Origin: Aurantiacibacter atlanticus
GTDB taxonomy: Bacteria > Pseudomonadota > Alphaproteobacteria > Sphingomonadales > Sphingomonadaceae
NCBI RefSeq assembly: GCF_001077815.2
Contig: NZ_CP011310.1
Span: 2,232,001-2,296,000 of the forward strand
Direction of reading: 5' to 3'
DNA length: 64,000 bases
Shown here: positions 28,834 to 38,453 of the stretch, piece by piece
Layout: each line of letters begins with the position of its first letter
How positions within the stretch are numbered: the stretch's first letter is position 1
The notes under the pieces: model-generated
What the model saw: the letters and a program-made list of their open reading frames with translations, nothing else
Told to the model about the DNA's origin: nothing
Databases searched by the model: none
Translations under genes and position numbers: made by a program

Positions 28834-30252
28834 ATGGCCGATACCGAACAGCGATTATTGATGCTGATCGACGATGAACCGGCGCAAAGTCGCCTCATCT
28901 CAGCGCTTGCGGGCCGTGAAGGCTGGCGGACGCTGGTGGTGAGCGATTCCGAATCCGCTATCGCCACGTTGGGTACACGCCAGGGCATGCAATTGTCCGC
29001 CATCATTCTTGATCAATGGGTGCCGGGAGATCGGGCCTGTGAACTGATCGCTGAATTGCAGGAGCGTCGCCCTGCACTGCCGATCCTGATGCTGACAACC
29101 AGCACCAGCCCCCAGCTTGCGGTCGAAGCCATGCGCGCTGGCGCAACCGATTATCTCGTCAAGCCGGTCGCGCCCGATCGCCTGATGCAGGCGCTGCGCA
29201 ACTCCACCTCGCGCGCTTCACCACATGATGAACTAACCCCGCTCAGCGAAAAAATGCCGGCCAAGCTCGATTTCGATGCCATGGTCGGCACCGCTCCACC
29301 ATTTCGCGATGCGCTGGCAAAGGCTGCCAAGGCTGCGCGCGGACAGGGCCACGTGCTGATCGAAGGCGAAAGCGGCACGGGCAAGGAAATGCTCGTCCGC
29401 GCCATGCATGCCGCTAGTCCGCGCACAAAAACCGAACTGCGCATGCTCAATATCGCAGGTATTCCTGCCAGCAGCCTGGAATCGGTCCTTTTCGGCCATG
29501 AGAAGGGCGCTTTCCCGGGCGCTTTCGAGCAGCAGACAGGCGCCTTGCAACATTGCGATGGCGGCACGCTGATCCTCGACGAGATTGATCGCCTTCCTTC
29601 CGATTTGCAGGATCGCCTCGCCGATGTGGTCGAAACCGGTCAGGTCAAACCTGTCGGCGCGCAATATGCCTATAAGGTTGATGTGCGCATCATCGCCGCC
29701 AGCAATCTGCCCCTGACAGATCTGGTAGCAACGGGCCATTTCCGCGAAAACCTGCTGACCGCGCTGTCACGCACTTCCATTGAATTACCGCCGCTGCGCC
29801 AACGCAGCGAAGACGTGCCCGCCCTCACCCGTCATTTCCTTGGCAGGATTGCCGAACAGCCCGGCCTGCGTGCGCTTGGCATCACGTCCGATGCGCTGCA
29901 ATTGCTGTCCGCTTTCGAATGGCCGGGCAATGTCCGCCAGTTACAGGCCGTATTGTTCCGCGCCGCCGTGTTCTGCGATGGTGATGCGCTGACCTGCGAC
30001 GATTTCCCGCAATTGCGCGAAATCGTCGGCGAGATTGAGCCTTCCGAAGTGCCGCTGCGCGAAAGTGCTGGTGTGCAATTATACTGTGCCGATGGAAATC
30101 TACGCCCGCTGGAAGATATCGAGGCCGATGTTATCCGCCTTGCCATCGGCCATTATCGCGGCCGCATGACGGAAGTTGCCCGCCGGCTCGGCATCGGCCG
30201 CTCTACTCTGTATCGCAAGCTGTCAGATCTTGGGATCGACAACGCAGCCTGA
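28834..30252 (+). CDS. NtrC-like sigma-54 response regulator with GAFPGA loop
   Basis: A 472-residue protein with three domains. The receiver (5-125) has phospho-acceptor D60 (AIILDQWVPG), T89 and K110. The AAA+ domain (about 150-380) has Walker A GESGTGKE (178-185), Walker B GTLILDEID (244-252) and arginine finger R304 in FRENL. The Fis-type helix-turn-helix is at 430-465 (MTEVARRLGIGRSTLYRKL). The loop that contacts sigma-54 is normally GAFTGA but here reads GAFPGA (225-230). That Thr is usually needed for sigma-54 activation, so this may be a sigma-54-independent regulator. Start ATG at 28834. It is followed at 30284 by the convergent folP. No partner kinase is adjacent. Confidence 0.88.
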   Translation: MADTEQRLLMLIDDEPAQSRLISALAGREGWRTLVVSDSESAIATLGTRQGMQLSAIILDQWVPGDRACELIAELQERRPALPILMLTTSTSPQLAVEAMRAGATDYLVKPVAPDRLMQALRNSTSRASPHDELTPLSEKMPAKLDFDAMVGTAPPFRDALAKAAKAARGQGHVLIEGESGTGKEMLVRAMHAASPRTKTELRMLNIAGIPASSLESVLFGHEKGAFPGAFEQQTGALQHCDGGTLILDEIDRLPSDLQDRLADVVETGQVKPVGAQYAYKVDVRIIAASNLPLTDLVATGHFRENLLTALSRTSIELPPLRQRSEDVPALTRHFLGRIAEQPGLRALGITSDALQLLSAFEWPGNVRQLQAVLFRAAVFCDGDALTCDDFPQLREIVGEIEPSEVPLRESAGVQLYCADGNLRPLEDIEADVIRLAIGHYRGRMTEVARRLGIGRSTLYRKLSDLGIDNAA

Positions 30253-30283
30253 TCGGCACGTCCGGCGTTTCGCCACGCACTGA

Positions 30284-31396
30284 CTAATTCGCCAAACCGC
30301 CGAAATCGGTAAGCGCAGCGTCACGCAAGCCGCGCCAGACATTGCGTGCCTGCACAGTTTCGAACACATCGTGCACGCGCAGCAATTGCACGCCTGCATT
30401 CATACCCAATTGCGCCAGCGCCAGCGATCCGCCGGTGCGCTGGTGCGGAGCAGCTTCATTGCTGAGCGCGCCAACCATACGTTTGCGGCTGGCACCCAAA
30501 AGCAATGGTTGCCCCAGGGCGTGGAACATCGGCAAATGATTGAGAATATTGAGGTTGTCCGCCAATGATTTGCCAAACCCAATGCCCGGATCAAGGATGA
30601 TATTGGCACGCCTTACCCCAGCCTCCACCGCCCCGTCTCGCGCCTGTTTCAGAAAATCGAAAACGTCGAATGCAACGGCGGAATAATCGCCACCTGCGTG
30701 CAAATCCTCGCCCTTGCCGGGCGCGTGCATCAGGATTACGGGAACTCCGCTCGCGGCTGCAAATTCAAGGCTGCGCGGATCATAGCGCAGCGCGGATACA
30801 TCGTTGATGATGTGCGCGCCTGCTTCCAATGCGGCTTCCATCACTGCGGGGCGACGCGTATCTATGCTGACGGGTGCGCCCATGCCGGCGCAATATTCGA
30901 TCGCCGGCCTGACACGCTCGATTTCCTCGCCTTCCCACACCGCCTTTGCGCCGGGACGTGTGCTTTCGCCGCCAATATCGATGATTGCTGCTCCGGCTTC
31001 ATGCATTGCGGCAGCATGGGCCTGCATTTCATCCGCATCGTCCATGAACTTGCCGCCATCGGAAAAACTGTCCGGCGTTACATTGAGCACGCCCATTACC
31101 TGCGGCTGGTCCAGCCGAATGGTGCGTCCGCCCAATTCCAGCGCGAGATGTGCATTGCGCAAATCGGACCACTGCGCTTCGGCTTCTGGTCCAACATCAT
31201 CGGGCAGGCGGGCGAAGACCTCTTCCACGCCATCGCGCGTCACGATCTCACGCTGGATGATGGCCCCGTCACGCCGCAGGACCACGGCAAATTCACGCGC
31301 ATAGACCATGCCGCCGGCCAGCCGCACGGCATCGCCTTCCACTGCCTGCGGGCCGGAAACAAAAGTGAGCGGATGGATATAGAGTGTGTCGGTCAT
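30284..31396 (-). CDS. folP: Dihydropteroate synthase with N-terminal extension
   Basis: This 370-residue enzyme catalyses the condensation of p-aminobenzoate with dihydropterin pyrophosphate in folate synthesis. The TIM-barrel core starts near residue 98 with VMGVLNVTPDSFSDGG, followed by DIGGESTRPGA and INDVSALRYD. The C-terminal ends with VQLLRVHDV. Most FolP proteins have about 280 residues. The extra roughly 95-residue N-terminal domain is common in alphaproteobacteria and of unknown role. Start ATG at 31394-31396. It is 20 bases downstream of ccrM on the same strand, suggesting co-transcription. Confidence 0.93.
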   Translation of the reverse strand: MTDTLYIHPLTFVSGPQAVEGDAVRLAGGMVYAREFAVVLRRDGAIIQREIVTRDGVEEVFARLPDDVGPEAEAQWSDLRNAHLALELGGRTIRLDQPQVMGVLNVTPDSFSDGGKFMDDADEMQAHAAAMHEAGAAIIDIGGESTRPGAKAVWEGEEIERVRPAIEYCAGMGAPVSIDTRRPAVMEAALEAGAHIINDVSALRYDPRSLEFAAASGVPVILMHAPGKGEDLHAGGDYSAVAFDVFDFLKQARDGAVEAGVRRANIILDPGIGFGKSLADNLNILNHLPMFHALGQPLLLGASRKRMVGALSNEAAPHQRTGGSLALAQLGMNAGVQLLRVHDVFETVQARNVWRGLRDAALTDFGGLAN

Positions 31397-31416
31397 TTCG
31401 TCTTCTGTCGCAGGGC

Positions 31417-32571
<1,155 letters not shown>

Positions 32572-32586
32572 TTATCCACAGGGTGT

Positions 32587-32728
32587 GAGTCCTCTGACCG
32601 GCGGGGTCAAGCAGCAAATTTGCGCGCGTTCACCAGCACTAGAGCGGAACGAAAGGAGTCCGGCACAAGATGTAGAGACTGTGCGTGCGGCGCGGACTCG
32701 ATATGCTGGGGTGTGGCCACAAGGACTC
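32587..32728. promoter_or_regulatory. Cluster of four GANTC sites upstream of ccrM
   Basis: GANTC, the CcrM target, occurs at 32587-32591 (GAGTC), 32656-32660 (GAGTC), 32695-32699 (GACTC) and 32724-32728 (GACTC), all within 157 bases of the ccrM start codon (32571). By chance about one site per 256 bases would be expected. In Caulobacter, methylation of GANTC sites in the ccrM promoter affects its own expression, so self-regulation is a reasonable inference here. No CtrA half-sites (TTAA pairs) were seen. The region 32572-32863 holds no gene I can support. Confidence 0.6.
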
Positions 32729-32863
32729 GCCCGCTTCAATTCGGAAAAATCGAACGGAGTATCTGATCGCGTGATAGCGGCAGGGCTTGGCCGCAATGCA
32801 AGGAGATTTGCTCGCGCCTGAATATGGCGGATGCAAACCAGCGCCTTCGCGCTAAGCCTTGCG

Positions 32864-33502
32864 CTAAAGCGTCATCTCAAGTTGCGCGACGGGAGCGAAA
32901 GAGCGCCTGTGCAGCGGCGTGGGACCGTGCAGGCGCAAAGCCTCCATATGCTCTTTCGAGCCGTAACCCTTGTTACGTTCCCATCCGTAATGCGGATGGT
33001 CCTGCGCCGCCTCAACCATAATGCGGTCGCGATAGGTTTTGGCGAGGATGCTTGCCGCGCCGATGGCGGGTTCCCGCCCGTCACCGCCCACAATGGCTTC
33101 GGCCGGCCAGCGCCAGCGGTCACAACGGTCGTGCGGGGTGAAATTGCCATCAATCAGCGTCGCGCAATCATCATGGCCGAGCGCCTTGCACAACTGCTCC
33201 ATCGCCAGGCTCATCGCCAGCATTGTTGCACCGAAGATATTCAGTGCGTCAATCTGCGCCACGTCCACCACGCCAATGCCATAAGCGCATGTTTCACGGA
33301 TTTTCTGTTCCGCCTCTTCACGCGCCCGGGCGGTGAGCTTCTTGGAATCGTCCATCCCGGGCGGAGCGGGCTTGCACAGCAGCACCGCGGCGGCCACAAC
33401 TGGCCCGGCAAGCGGCCCGCGCCCCGCTTCATCGACACCGGCGACAAGCGGCTGCGGGCCAAGCTCGGCACAAAAGGTAGAAAAAGGCGTTCCCGATAAC
33501 AT
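32864..33502 (-). CDS. rnhB: Ribonuclease HII
   Basis: A 212-residue ribonuclease that cuts RNA from RNA:DNA hybrids. The catalytic acidic residues are D24 and E25 in VAGVDEAGRG and D118 in LIDGN. The middle contains AASILAKTYRD and the C-terminal HYGWERNKGYGSKEH, all family signatures. Start ATG at 33500-33502 on this strand overlaps the start codon of the divergent PQQ-dehydrogenase gene at one CATG. An upstream open frame was rejected because it has no homology and runs antisense through that gene. ccrM lies downstream on the same strand. Confidence 0.95.
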   Translation of the reverse strand: MLSGTPFSTFCAELGPQPLVAGVDEAGRGPLAGPVVAAAVLLCKPAPPGMDDSKKLTARAREEAEQKIRETCAYGIGVVDVAQIDALNIFGATMLAMSLAMEQLCKALGHDDCATLIDGNFTPHDRCDRWRWPAEAIVGGDGREPAIGAASILAKTYRDRIMVEAAQDHPHYGWERNKGYGSKEHMEALRLHGPTPLHRRSFAPVAQLEMTL

Positions 33503-34706
33503 GCGCAATCTGTTCCTTGGTACTGCCATATTCTCCGCCTCGCTCGCCCTCGCAAGCTGCACAGGTTCGCAATCGGGGGATACTGCAAATGCGACCAGCG
33601 CTGCTGTATCAGACAGCATGATGGCAGGTGAGGCTGTCGCATTGCAAGGCAACTCGCCATTCGCCGCTTCGAGCCATGCAACACTGGACCGGCCCTGGGC
33701 ACTTGCATTCGAGCCGGAAACGGGTCGCATTTTCATCACTGAGAAGGGCGGAAATCTCCGCTATTACCAACCCGCCGATGGCACTACAGGCGCGGTGTCA
33801 GGCGGGCTGCCAGAAGTAGTCGATGAAAAGCAGGGCGGTCTGGGCGATATGGCCTTTGGCCCTGATTACGCCGAAAGCGGAACGATCTATCTCACCTGGG
33901 CTCAGGATGCAGGCAACAATATGACCGTGGCTGCGCTGGGCCGGGGCAAGCTGGATTGTGCCGCGCCAAGCAATTGCAGGATTACTGGCTTCAGCGAAAT
34001 CTGGCGACAGAGCCGCCCTGCTGAAAGCAAGGGTCATTATTCGCACAAGATCGCCTTCTCGCCGGATGGACAATATCTCTTCCTGTCCAGCGGTGACAGG
34101 CAGGAACAGGACCCGGCTCAGAATCTGTCGAACAATCTGGGCACTATCGTCCGCCTCAATCTGGATGGCACAGCCGCAGCCGGAAATCCCTTTGCCGATC
34201 GCGGCTCCCCGACTGACCAGATATGGTCATATGGCCATCGCAATATTTTGGGCATCGCCTTTGCGCCTGACGGCCATTTGTGGGAAATCGAACATGGTCC
34301 TGCAGGCGGAGACGAATTGAACAAGGTCACCCGCGGCGCCAATTACGGTTGGCCGCTGCGCTCCAACGGTAATAATTACGATGGCAGCAATATCGCCGAT
34401 CACAGCGCAGACGATGGTTTTGCCAGGCCTGCTATCGGCTGGACCCCAGTTATCGCGCCGGCGGACATGATCTTTTACACGGGCAATATGTTTTCCGATT
34501 GGCGTGGCCATCTGCTGATAGCCAATTTGCGGACCACGTCTATCAGCCGGATCACGGTGAATTCAGCTGCCAACAGCGCGGACGAGGCGGCTCGATATGA
34601 ATTTCCTAATCGCCTGCGTGACATTGCACAGGCGCCTGATGGAGCAATCTGGGTGATCGAAGACGGGGTTGGCGGGCGGCTGCTCCGCCTTAGCCCCGCA
34701 TCCTGA
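33501..34706 (+). CDS. PQQ-dependent aldose-sugar-dehydrogenase-like lipoprotein
   Basis: A 401-residue protein with a lipobox signal peptide (LASC, Cys19) followed by a six-bladed propeller of the soluble glucose dehydrogenase type. The conserved calcium/PQQ stretches are present: DRPWALAFEPE, GGLGDMAFGPDY, KIAFSPDGQYLFLS, YGHRNILGIAFAP and EHGPAGGDELN. Homologues (E. coli YliI, Asd) oxidise aldoses in the periplasm using PQQ. Start ATG at 33501 is the first with a signal peptide. It lies exactly opposite the rnhB start, so both genes use the other's coding sequence as leader. Confidence 0.9.
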   Translation: MRNLFLGTAIFSASLALASCTGSQSGDTANATSAAVSDSMMAGEAVALQGNSPFAASSHATLDRPWALAFEPETGRIFITEKGGNLRYYQPADGTTGAVSGGLPEVVDEKQGGLGDMAFGPDYAESGTIYLTWAQDAGNNMTVAALGRGKLDCAAPSNCRITGFSEIWRQSRPAESKGHYSHKIAFSPDGQYLFLSSGDRQEQDPAQNLSNNLGTIVRLNLDGTAAAGNPFADRGSPTDQIWSYGHRNILGIAFAPDGHLWEIEHGPAGGDELNKVTRGANYGWPLRSNGNNYDGSNIADHSADDGFARPAIGWTPVIAPADMIFYTGNMFSDWRGHLLIANLRTTSISRITVNSAANSADEAARYEFPNRLRDIAQAPDGAIWVIEDGVGGRLLRLSPAS

Positions 34707-34771
34707 GCCATAAAAGGTAACGACAGAAACAATTGCCATGACAGTTTCGACGCCCTATCGGCGCGCGTCCC

Positions 34772-35293
34772 ATGACTGATACCGCAACCGCTACTCTCAT
34801 TCCGCTCGCGCAGGTGAATCCTGCGATGATCGACGAATTGCTCGACCGTGCTTTCGGGTCTGATCGCCACCGCCGCACTGCCTACAAGGTGCGCGAGGGG
34901 ACCGAATGGCTGCCCGCGCTCAGCTTTGGCGCGCTGGATACAGAGGAAATGCTGGTCGGCACAATTCAAGTCTGGCCGCTTGCGCTGACGGATGAAACGG
35001 GCAGACGCCACCCCATCTTGATGGTCGGACCGGTCGCCGTAGTGCCTGAGAGGCAGAGCGAAGGCTTTGGCCATGTGCTGATGGCAGCAATGGCAGATGC
35101 GCTCGACCCCGCTGCCCGCTTGCCGCAATTGCTGATCGGCGATCCGGAATATTATGAACGGTTCGGCTTTTTTTCCGGGCCGACTCAAAAGTGGGCCTTG
35201 CCAGGCCCGTTTGAACGTCATCGCCTGCTTGTGCGAGCGGATAATCCGGCCATACTTCCTGAGGTTGGCACGCTTGGCCCTTGGATTGGCTGA
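34772..35293 (+). CDS. GNAT-family N-acetyltransferase
   Basis: A 173-residue GCN5-type acetyltransferase. The acyl-CoA-binding stretch is VGPVAVVPERQSEGFGHVLMAAM (cut here as VGPVAVVPERQ and GFGHVLM, about 90-112), with GDPEYYERFGFF at the C-terminus as the last beta-strand motif. The family is YhbS-like. The acceptor is unknown. It heads a compact run GNAT, DUF1285, NUDIX hydrolase and CCA-adding enzyme. The DUF1285 gene begins 24 bases after its stop. The sequence of the motif is inside the usual length for small acetyltransferases. Confidence 0.8.
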   Translation: MTDTATATLIPLAQVNPAMIDELLDRAFGSDRHRRTAYKVREGTEWLPALSFGALDTEEMLVGTIQVWPLALTDETGRRHPILMVGPVAVVPERQSEGFGHVLMAAMADALDPAARLPQLLIGDPEYYERFGFFSGPTQKWALPGPFERHRLLVRADNPAILPEVGTLGPWIG

Positions 35294-35316
35294 CGCGTTC
35301 TGGCATCGGTAATAGT

Positions 35317-35874
35317 ATGCCATACGATCCACCTCCTGAACTTGCAGGATTGACCCTTGCCGATGTGGCCGAACTGGTTGCTGCGCGCAAATTGCCTCCC
35401 CTTGAAAGCTGGGATCCGCCCGCAATCGAACCCAGCGGCATTCGCATCGCAGCAGACGGCAGCTGGTATCATGATGGCAGCAGGATTACTCGGGCCGCCA
35501 TGGTGCGCGCTTTTGCCAGCCTTTTACGGCGCGAGGCGGATGGCACATATTGGCTGGTAACGCCGCATTACAAGCAAACCATCGAAGTCGAGGATGCCGC
35601 TTTCATCGCTGTTGATATGAAGGTGGATGACGGCGCGCTCGCCTTTCGTCTCAATACAGATGATCTTGTGGTTGCAGGGCCGGACAATCCCCTGCGCGCT
35701 TCGGGCGATCCGCAATCGCCTGCCATTTATCTCATGGTGCGCCATGGCTGCGAAGCGCGGCTGGATCGGTCGACCTGGCTGGACCTGGCCGAACATGCCT
35801 TGTCCGGGCAGTATGATAATGCACCGCTCCAGGTTACGAGTCTTAACGAATGTTTCGCGCTGGTTCCGGCATGA
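35317..35874 (+). CDS. DUF1285 domain protein
   Basis: A 185-residue protein with the DUF1285 architecture. GIRIAADGSWYHDGSRITRAAMVRAFASLLRR (quoted here as IRIAADGSWYHDGSRITR, about 51-68) is a first block, and YWLVTPHYKQTIEVEDAAFIA, LRASGDPQSPAIYLMVRHGCE follow. The domain is a beta-sandwich of unknown function found in proteobacteria. Start ATG at 35317 is used, and a TTG at 35281 would overlap the acetyltransferase stop. It overlaps the NUDIX gene by 4 bases (ATGA), so its product is probably needed together with RNA or nucleotide processing enzymes, an inference from context. Confidence 0.85.
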   Translation: MPYDPPPELAGLTLADVAELVAARKLPPLESWDPPAIEPSGIRIAADGSWYHDGSRITRAAMVRAFASLLRREADGTYWLVTPHYKQTIEVEDAAFIAVDMKVDDGALAFRLNTDDLVVAGPDNPLRASGDPQSPAIYLMVRHGCEARLDRSTWLDLAEHALSGQYDNAPLQVTSLNECFALVPA

Positions 35875-36482
35875 GCGAACTGTTCGATCGCCTTTCCCAA
35901 CTGTTTGCGCAAAGCCACCATGTCGGCATAGCCGGATTACGCGATGATAGCGACTGGGCAAGGCAGCCATTGGTCGATGCTGCTGTGCTCATGGCCGTGA
36001 CAGACCGGCCGAAATCCTCAGGCGGCCCCGGCCTGTTGCTGACCCACAGACCCCAGACGATGGCGCACCATCCCGGTCAGGTCGCTTTCCCCGGTGGAAA
36101 GCTGGAACAGGGCGAAGATGTCGTCGACGCCGCCCTGAGAGAAGCCCATGAGGAACTGGCGATAGAGCCGTCACAGGTTCGTGTCATTGGCCACGCCCAA
36201 AGCTTTGTCACCGGCTCGGGTTTCAGGCTTACGCCAGTGCTGGGTATGGTACCCGAAAATATCGAAATACGTCCCGATACGCGCGAAGTGGCAGGCTGGT
36301 TCGAAGCACCGTTGCAGCACCTGCTGGATCAGCGCAATCATGAGCAGAAAATGGGTCGTTTCGGCACGCTGGAACTTCCCTATACGGAGATTAACTGGGG
36401 GGATCATCGCATCTGGGGCATCACCGCAGGAATCATCGCCAATCTGTCACACCGCATGGCTTGGGAGGAACTGGTTGGATAG
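35871..36482 (+). CDS. NUDIX hydrolase, CoA-pyrophosphatase type
   Basis: A 203-residue hydrolase. The NUDIX box (GX5EX7REUXEEXGU) begins GGKLEQGEDVVDAALREAHE (about 77-96) and continues to EELAIEP, with the metal-binding REAHEE. Before the box, LLLTHRPQTMAHHPGQVAFP is the CoA-diphosphatase (NudL-like) signature. It probably hydrolyses CoA or nucleoside diphosphate-linked compounds. Start ATG at 35871 overlaps the previous stop. Its 3' end overlaps the CCA-adding enzyme by 8 bases. Confidence 0.88.
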   Translation: MSELFDRLSQLFAQSHHVGIAGLRDDSDWARQPLVDAAVLMAVTDRPKSSGGPGLLLTHRPQTMAHHPGQVAFPGGKLEQGEDVVDAALREAHEELAIEPSQVRVIGHAQSFVTGSGFRLTPVLGMVPENIEIRPDTREVAGWFEAPLQHLLDQRNHEQKMGRFGTLELPYTEINWGDHRIWGITAGIIANLSHRMAWEELVG

Positions 36483-37650
36483 TGTCAGCCTTCCGGCAGC
36501 CGACTGGACCAATCGAGAAGACCTCGCAACGCTCGTCACGGCATTGGGGTCACACAATATGCGCTGGGTTGGCGGAGCAGTCCGCGACACTTTGCTTGGA
36601 TTGCCGGTGAAGGATATCGACGTCGCCACCAAACTGCATCCCGACACGGTCATGAAGAGATTGGCCGAGGCAGATATTCGCGCCATCCCAACAGGGATAG
36701 AACACGGCACGGTCACGGCAGTGTTACCCATGGGCAATGTGGAAATTACGACGCTGCGCAAGGATGTCGCCACCGACGGCCGCCGGGCGACTATCGCCTT
36801 CGCAGAGGAATGGCGTGACGATGCCGCGCGAAGAGATTTCACCATCAACGCAATGTTCACCCATCCGGTAACGCTGGAGATTTCGGACTATTTTGATGGC
36901 CTGGCCGATCTGGTCATCCCACGCGTGCGCTTTATCGGTGATGCGCGCGAACGTATCCGTGAGGATCACTTGCGGATCCTGCGATATTATCGCTTTCAGG
37001 CGCGGCTCGGTGCGGCGCTGGATGAAGCGGCGGAGGACGCCTGCGCCCAGCTTGCGCCCATGCTGAAAGGTCTCAGCCGGGAACGCATTGCGATGGAATT
37101 GCTCGCGATACTGGCACTTCCCGATCCGCATGCCACGCTGGCGCGCATGCAGGAAAAAGGCGTCTTGCCAGTGATCCTTCCCGAAGCGGGAGAAAGCGGC
37201 CTTGCCTCGCTGGAGAACCTGTTGAAGGCAGAGGAAAAGCAAGATGCGGCGCCTTCGGCCATTCGCCGCCTTGCTGCGCTTCTTCCGCCCGATCGGCACG
37301 TGGCCGAACAGATCGCTGCGCGCTTGCGCCTTTCCGGTTCCCAGCGAAAGCACCTCATGCGGCTGGCTACACGCAGCAGCGTCCCAGACGACCCCCATGC
37401 CCTCGCCTATCGAGAAGGCATGATAATTGCGCGCGATCTCTTGCTTCTGAAAAGCCTGTCCAGCGATCTAATCGAAAGCTGGCAGATCCCTGAATTTCCA
37501 CTGAAAGGTGGCGAGATCGTTGCCCGCGAGGTGGGCGCGGGGCCAGAAGTTGCCCGCATCTTGCGCATGGTAGAAGACCGCTGGATCGCGGAGGGTTTCC
37601 CCGACCGCAACAGGGTCGCGCAGATGCTGGATGATGCACTCAAGCCCTGA
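36475..37650 (+). CDS. CCA-adding tRNA nucleotidyltransferase / poly(A) polymerase family
   Basis: A 391-residue class II nucleotidyltransferase. WVGGAVRDTLLG (about 31-42) is the G-G-A-V-R-D nucleotide-binding motif. D47 and D49 in KDIDVAT are the catalytic carboxylates. RRDFTINAMF and the ERIREDHLRILRYYRFQARLG stretch (split by me as REDHLRILRYYRFQARLG) recognise tRNA and ATP/CTP. TTG at 36475 is used, placed after GGGAGGAAC and overlapping the previous stop. The open frame runs on upstream but is a shadow of the NUDIX gene. In alphaproteobacteria this protein provides CCA-end repair. Confidence 0.9.
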   Translation: MDSVSLPAADWTNREDLATLVTALGSHNMRWVGGAVRDTLLGLPVKDIDVATKLHPDTVMKRLAEADIRAIPTGIEHGTVTAVLPMGNVEITTLRKDVATDGRRATIAFAEEWRDDAARRDFTINAMFTHPVTLEISDYFDGLADLVIPRVRFIGDARERIREDHLRILRYYRFQARLGAALDEAAEDACAQLAPMLKGLSRERIAMELLAILALPDPHATLARMQEKGVLPVILPEAGESGLASLENLLKAEEKQDAAPSAIRRLAALLPPDRHVAEQIAARLRLSGSQRKHLMRLATRSSVPDDPHALAYREGMIIARDLLLLKSLSSDLIESWQIPEFPLKGGEIVAREVGAGPEVARILRMVEDRWIAEGFPDRNRVAQMLDDALKP

Positions 37651-37881
37651 AGTCGGGTTTTTCTGGCTGCGGCACCGGGGTTGAAATCGACTGCAATATT
37701 GGTGCAGGGAGTGTTCATGAGGGTTTGCTAGACCTTCATTCCGTCGGGTCCGAACGCGATTGAGTGTTCGGCTGTGTCTGCCTTTAGGGGGTGTGCCACC
37801 CGAATTGAGATTCCGGCGCTGTCGGACGATTTTTGGAACCGGAGCCTTGCTTGAAAGGCCCGGCATTAGAGGAAGTTTTGT

Positions 37882-38373
37882 ATGAACCGTTTCGCACTTA
37901 CCGCCGCCGCTGCCATGGCCACCGCCTTCGCCGCTCCGGCAATGGCGCAGGACGCCGGTGTCACGATCGTGGGCAATGATGATATAGAGATCGGCACTGT
38001 TGCAAGTAATGACGGCTCCACCGTTGTCGTCGACACTGGCACGCACCAGATTCCGCTTGGCACCGATGCCTTTGCCGAACGCGAAGGCGTCTGGACGCTG
38101 AACACGACCAAGGTTGAACTCGACACTGCATGGGCGCAGATCGTTGCAGAGCAGGAAGCTGCCCTTGCCGCTGCCATCGTGGTGGGTGCCGATGTTATTA
38201 CCGCTGATGCGCAGGCGCTTGGCACGATCGAAACAGTCAATGCCGATGATGTCGTGCTGACCCATGCCGACCAGCCTATGACGCTGCCGAAGAACCTGCT
38301 GGCGCTCGATGAAGAAGGCAAGCTGATGGTTCTCGCCAACATGGCAGACATCATGGCCGCGGTTGGCGGCTAA
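37882..38373 (+). CDS. Secreted protein of unknown function
   Basis: This 163-residue protein starts with a Sec signal peptide (1-22, ending in PAMA-Q) and then has an acidic, Ala/Val/Asp-rich mature part with no recognised domain. The mature part contains TVVVDTGTHQIPLGTDAFA and TMTLPKNLLALDE-like strands (QPMTLPKNLLALDEEGKL), suggestive of a small beta-rich periplasmic protein. About 231 bases precede it with no other gene visible. A strong bidirectional hairpin ends it against parC. I cannot assign a function. Confidence 0.6.
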   Translation: MNRFALTAAAAMATAFAAPAMAQDAGVTIVGNDDIEIGTVASNDGSTVVVDTGTHQIPLGTDAFAEREGVWTLNTTKVELDTAWAQIVAEQEAALAAAIVVGADVITADAQALGTIETVNADDVVLTHADQPMTLPKNLLALDEEGKLMVLANMADIMAAVGG

Positions 38374-38392
38374 GCCAACAAAGCATACCGAA

Positions 38393-38429
38393 AAAAATGG
38401 CCGGGAGGGCAATCCTTCCGGCCATTTTT
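38393..38429. terminator. Bidirectional terminator between the secreted protein gene and parC
   Basis: AAAAATGGCCGGGAGG (38393-38408) pairs with CCTTCCGGCCATTTTT (38414-38429) with one G-T pair and a 5-base loop. A tracts and T tracts on both flanks let it work in both directions. It separates two convergent genes. Confidence 0.9.
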
Positions 38430-38453
38430 ATGCCTGCGGCAATTTGCAGAAAG

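Noticed and set aside
37468..38412. Open frame antisense to the CCA enzyme 3' end and the secreted protein gene
   Set aside because: Spans a clear intergenic region and terminator, and has no recognisable content.
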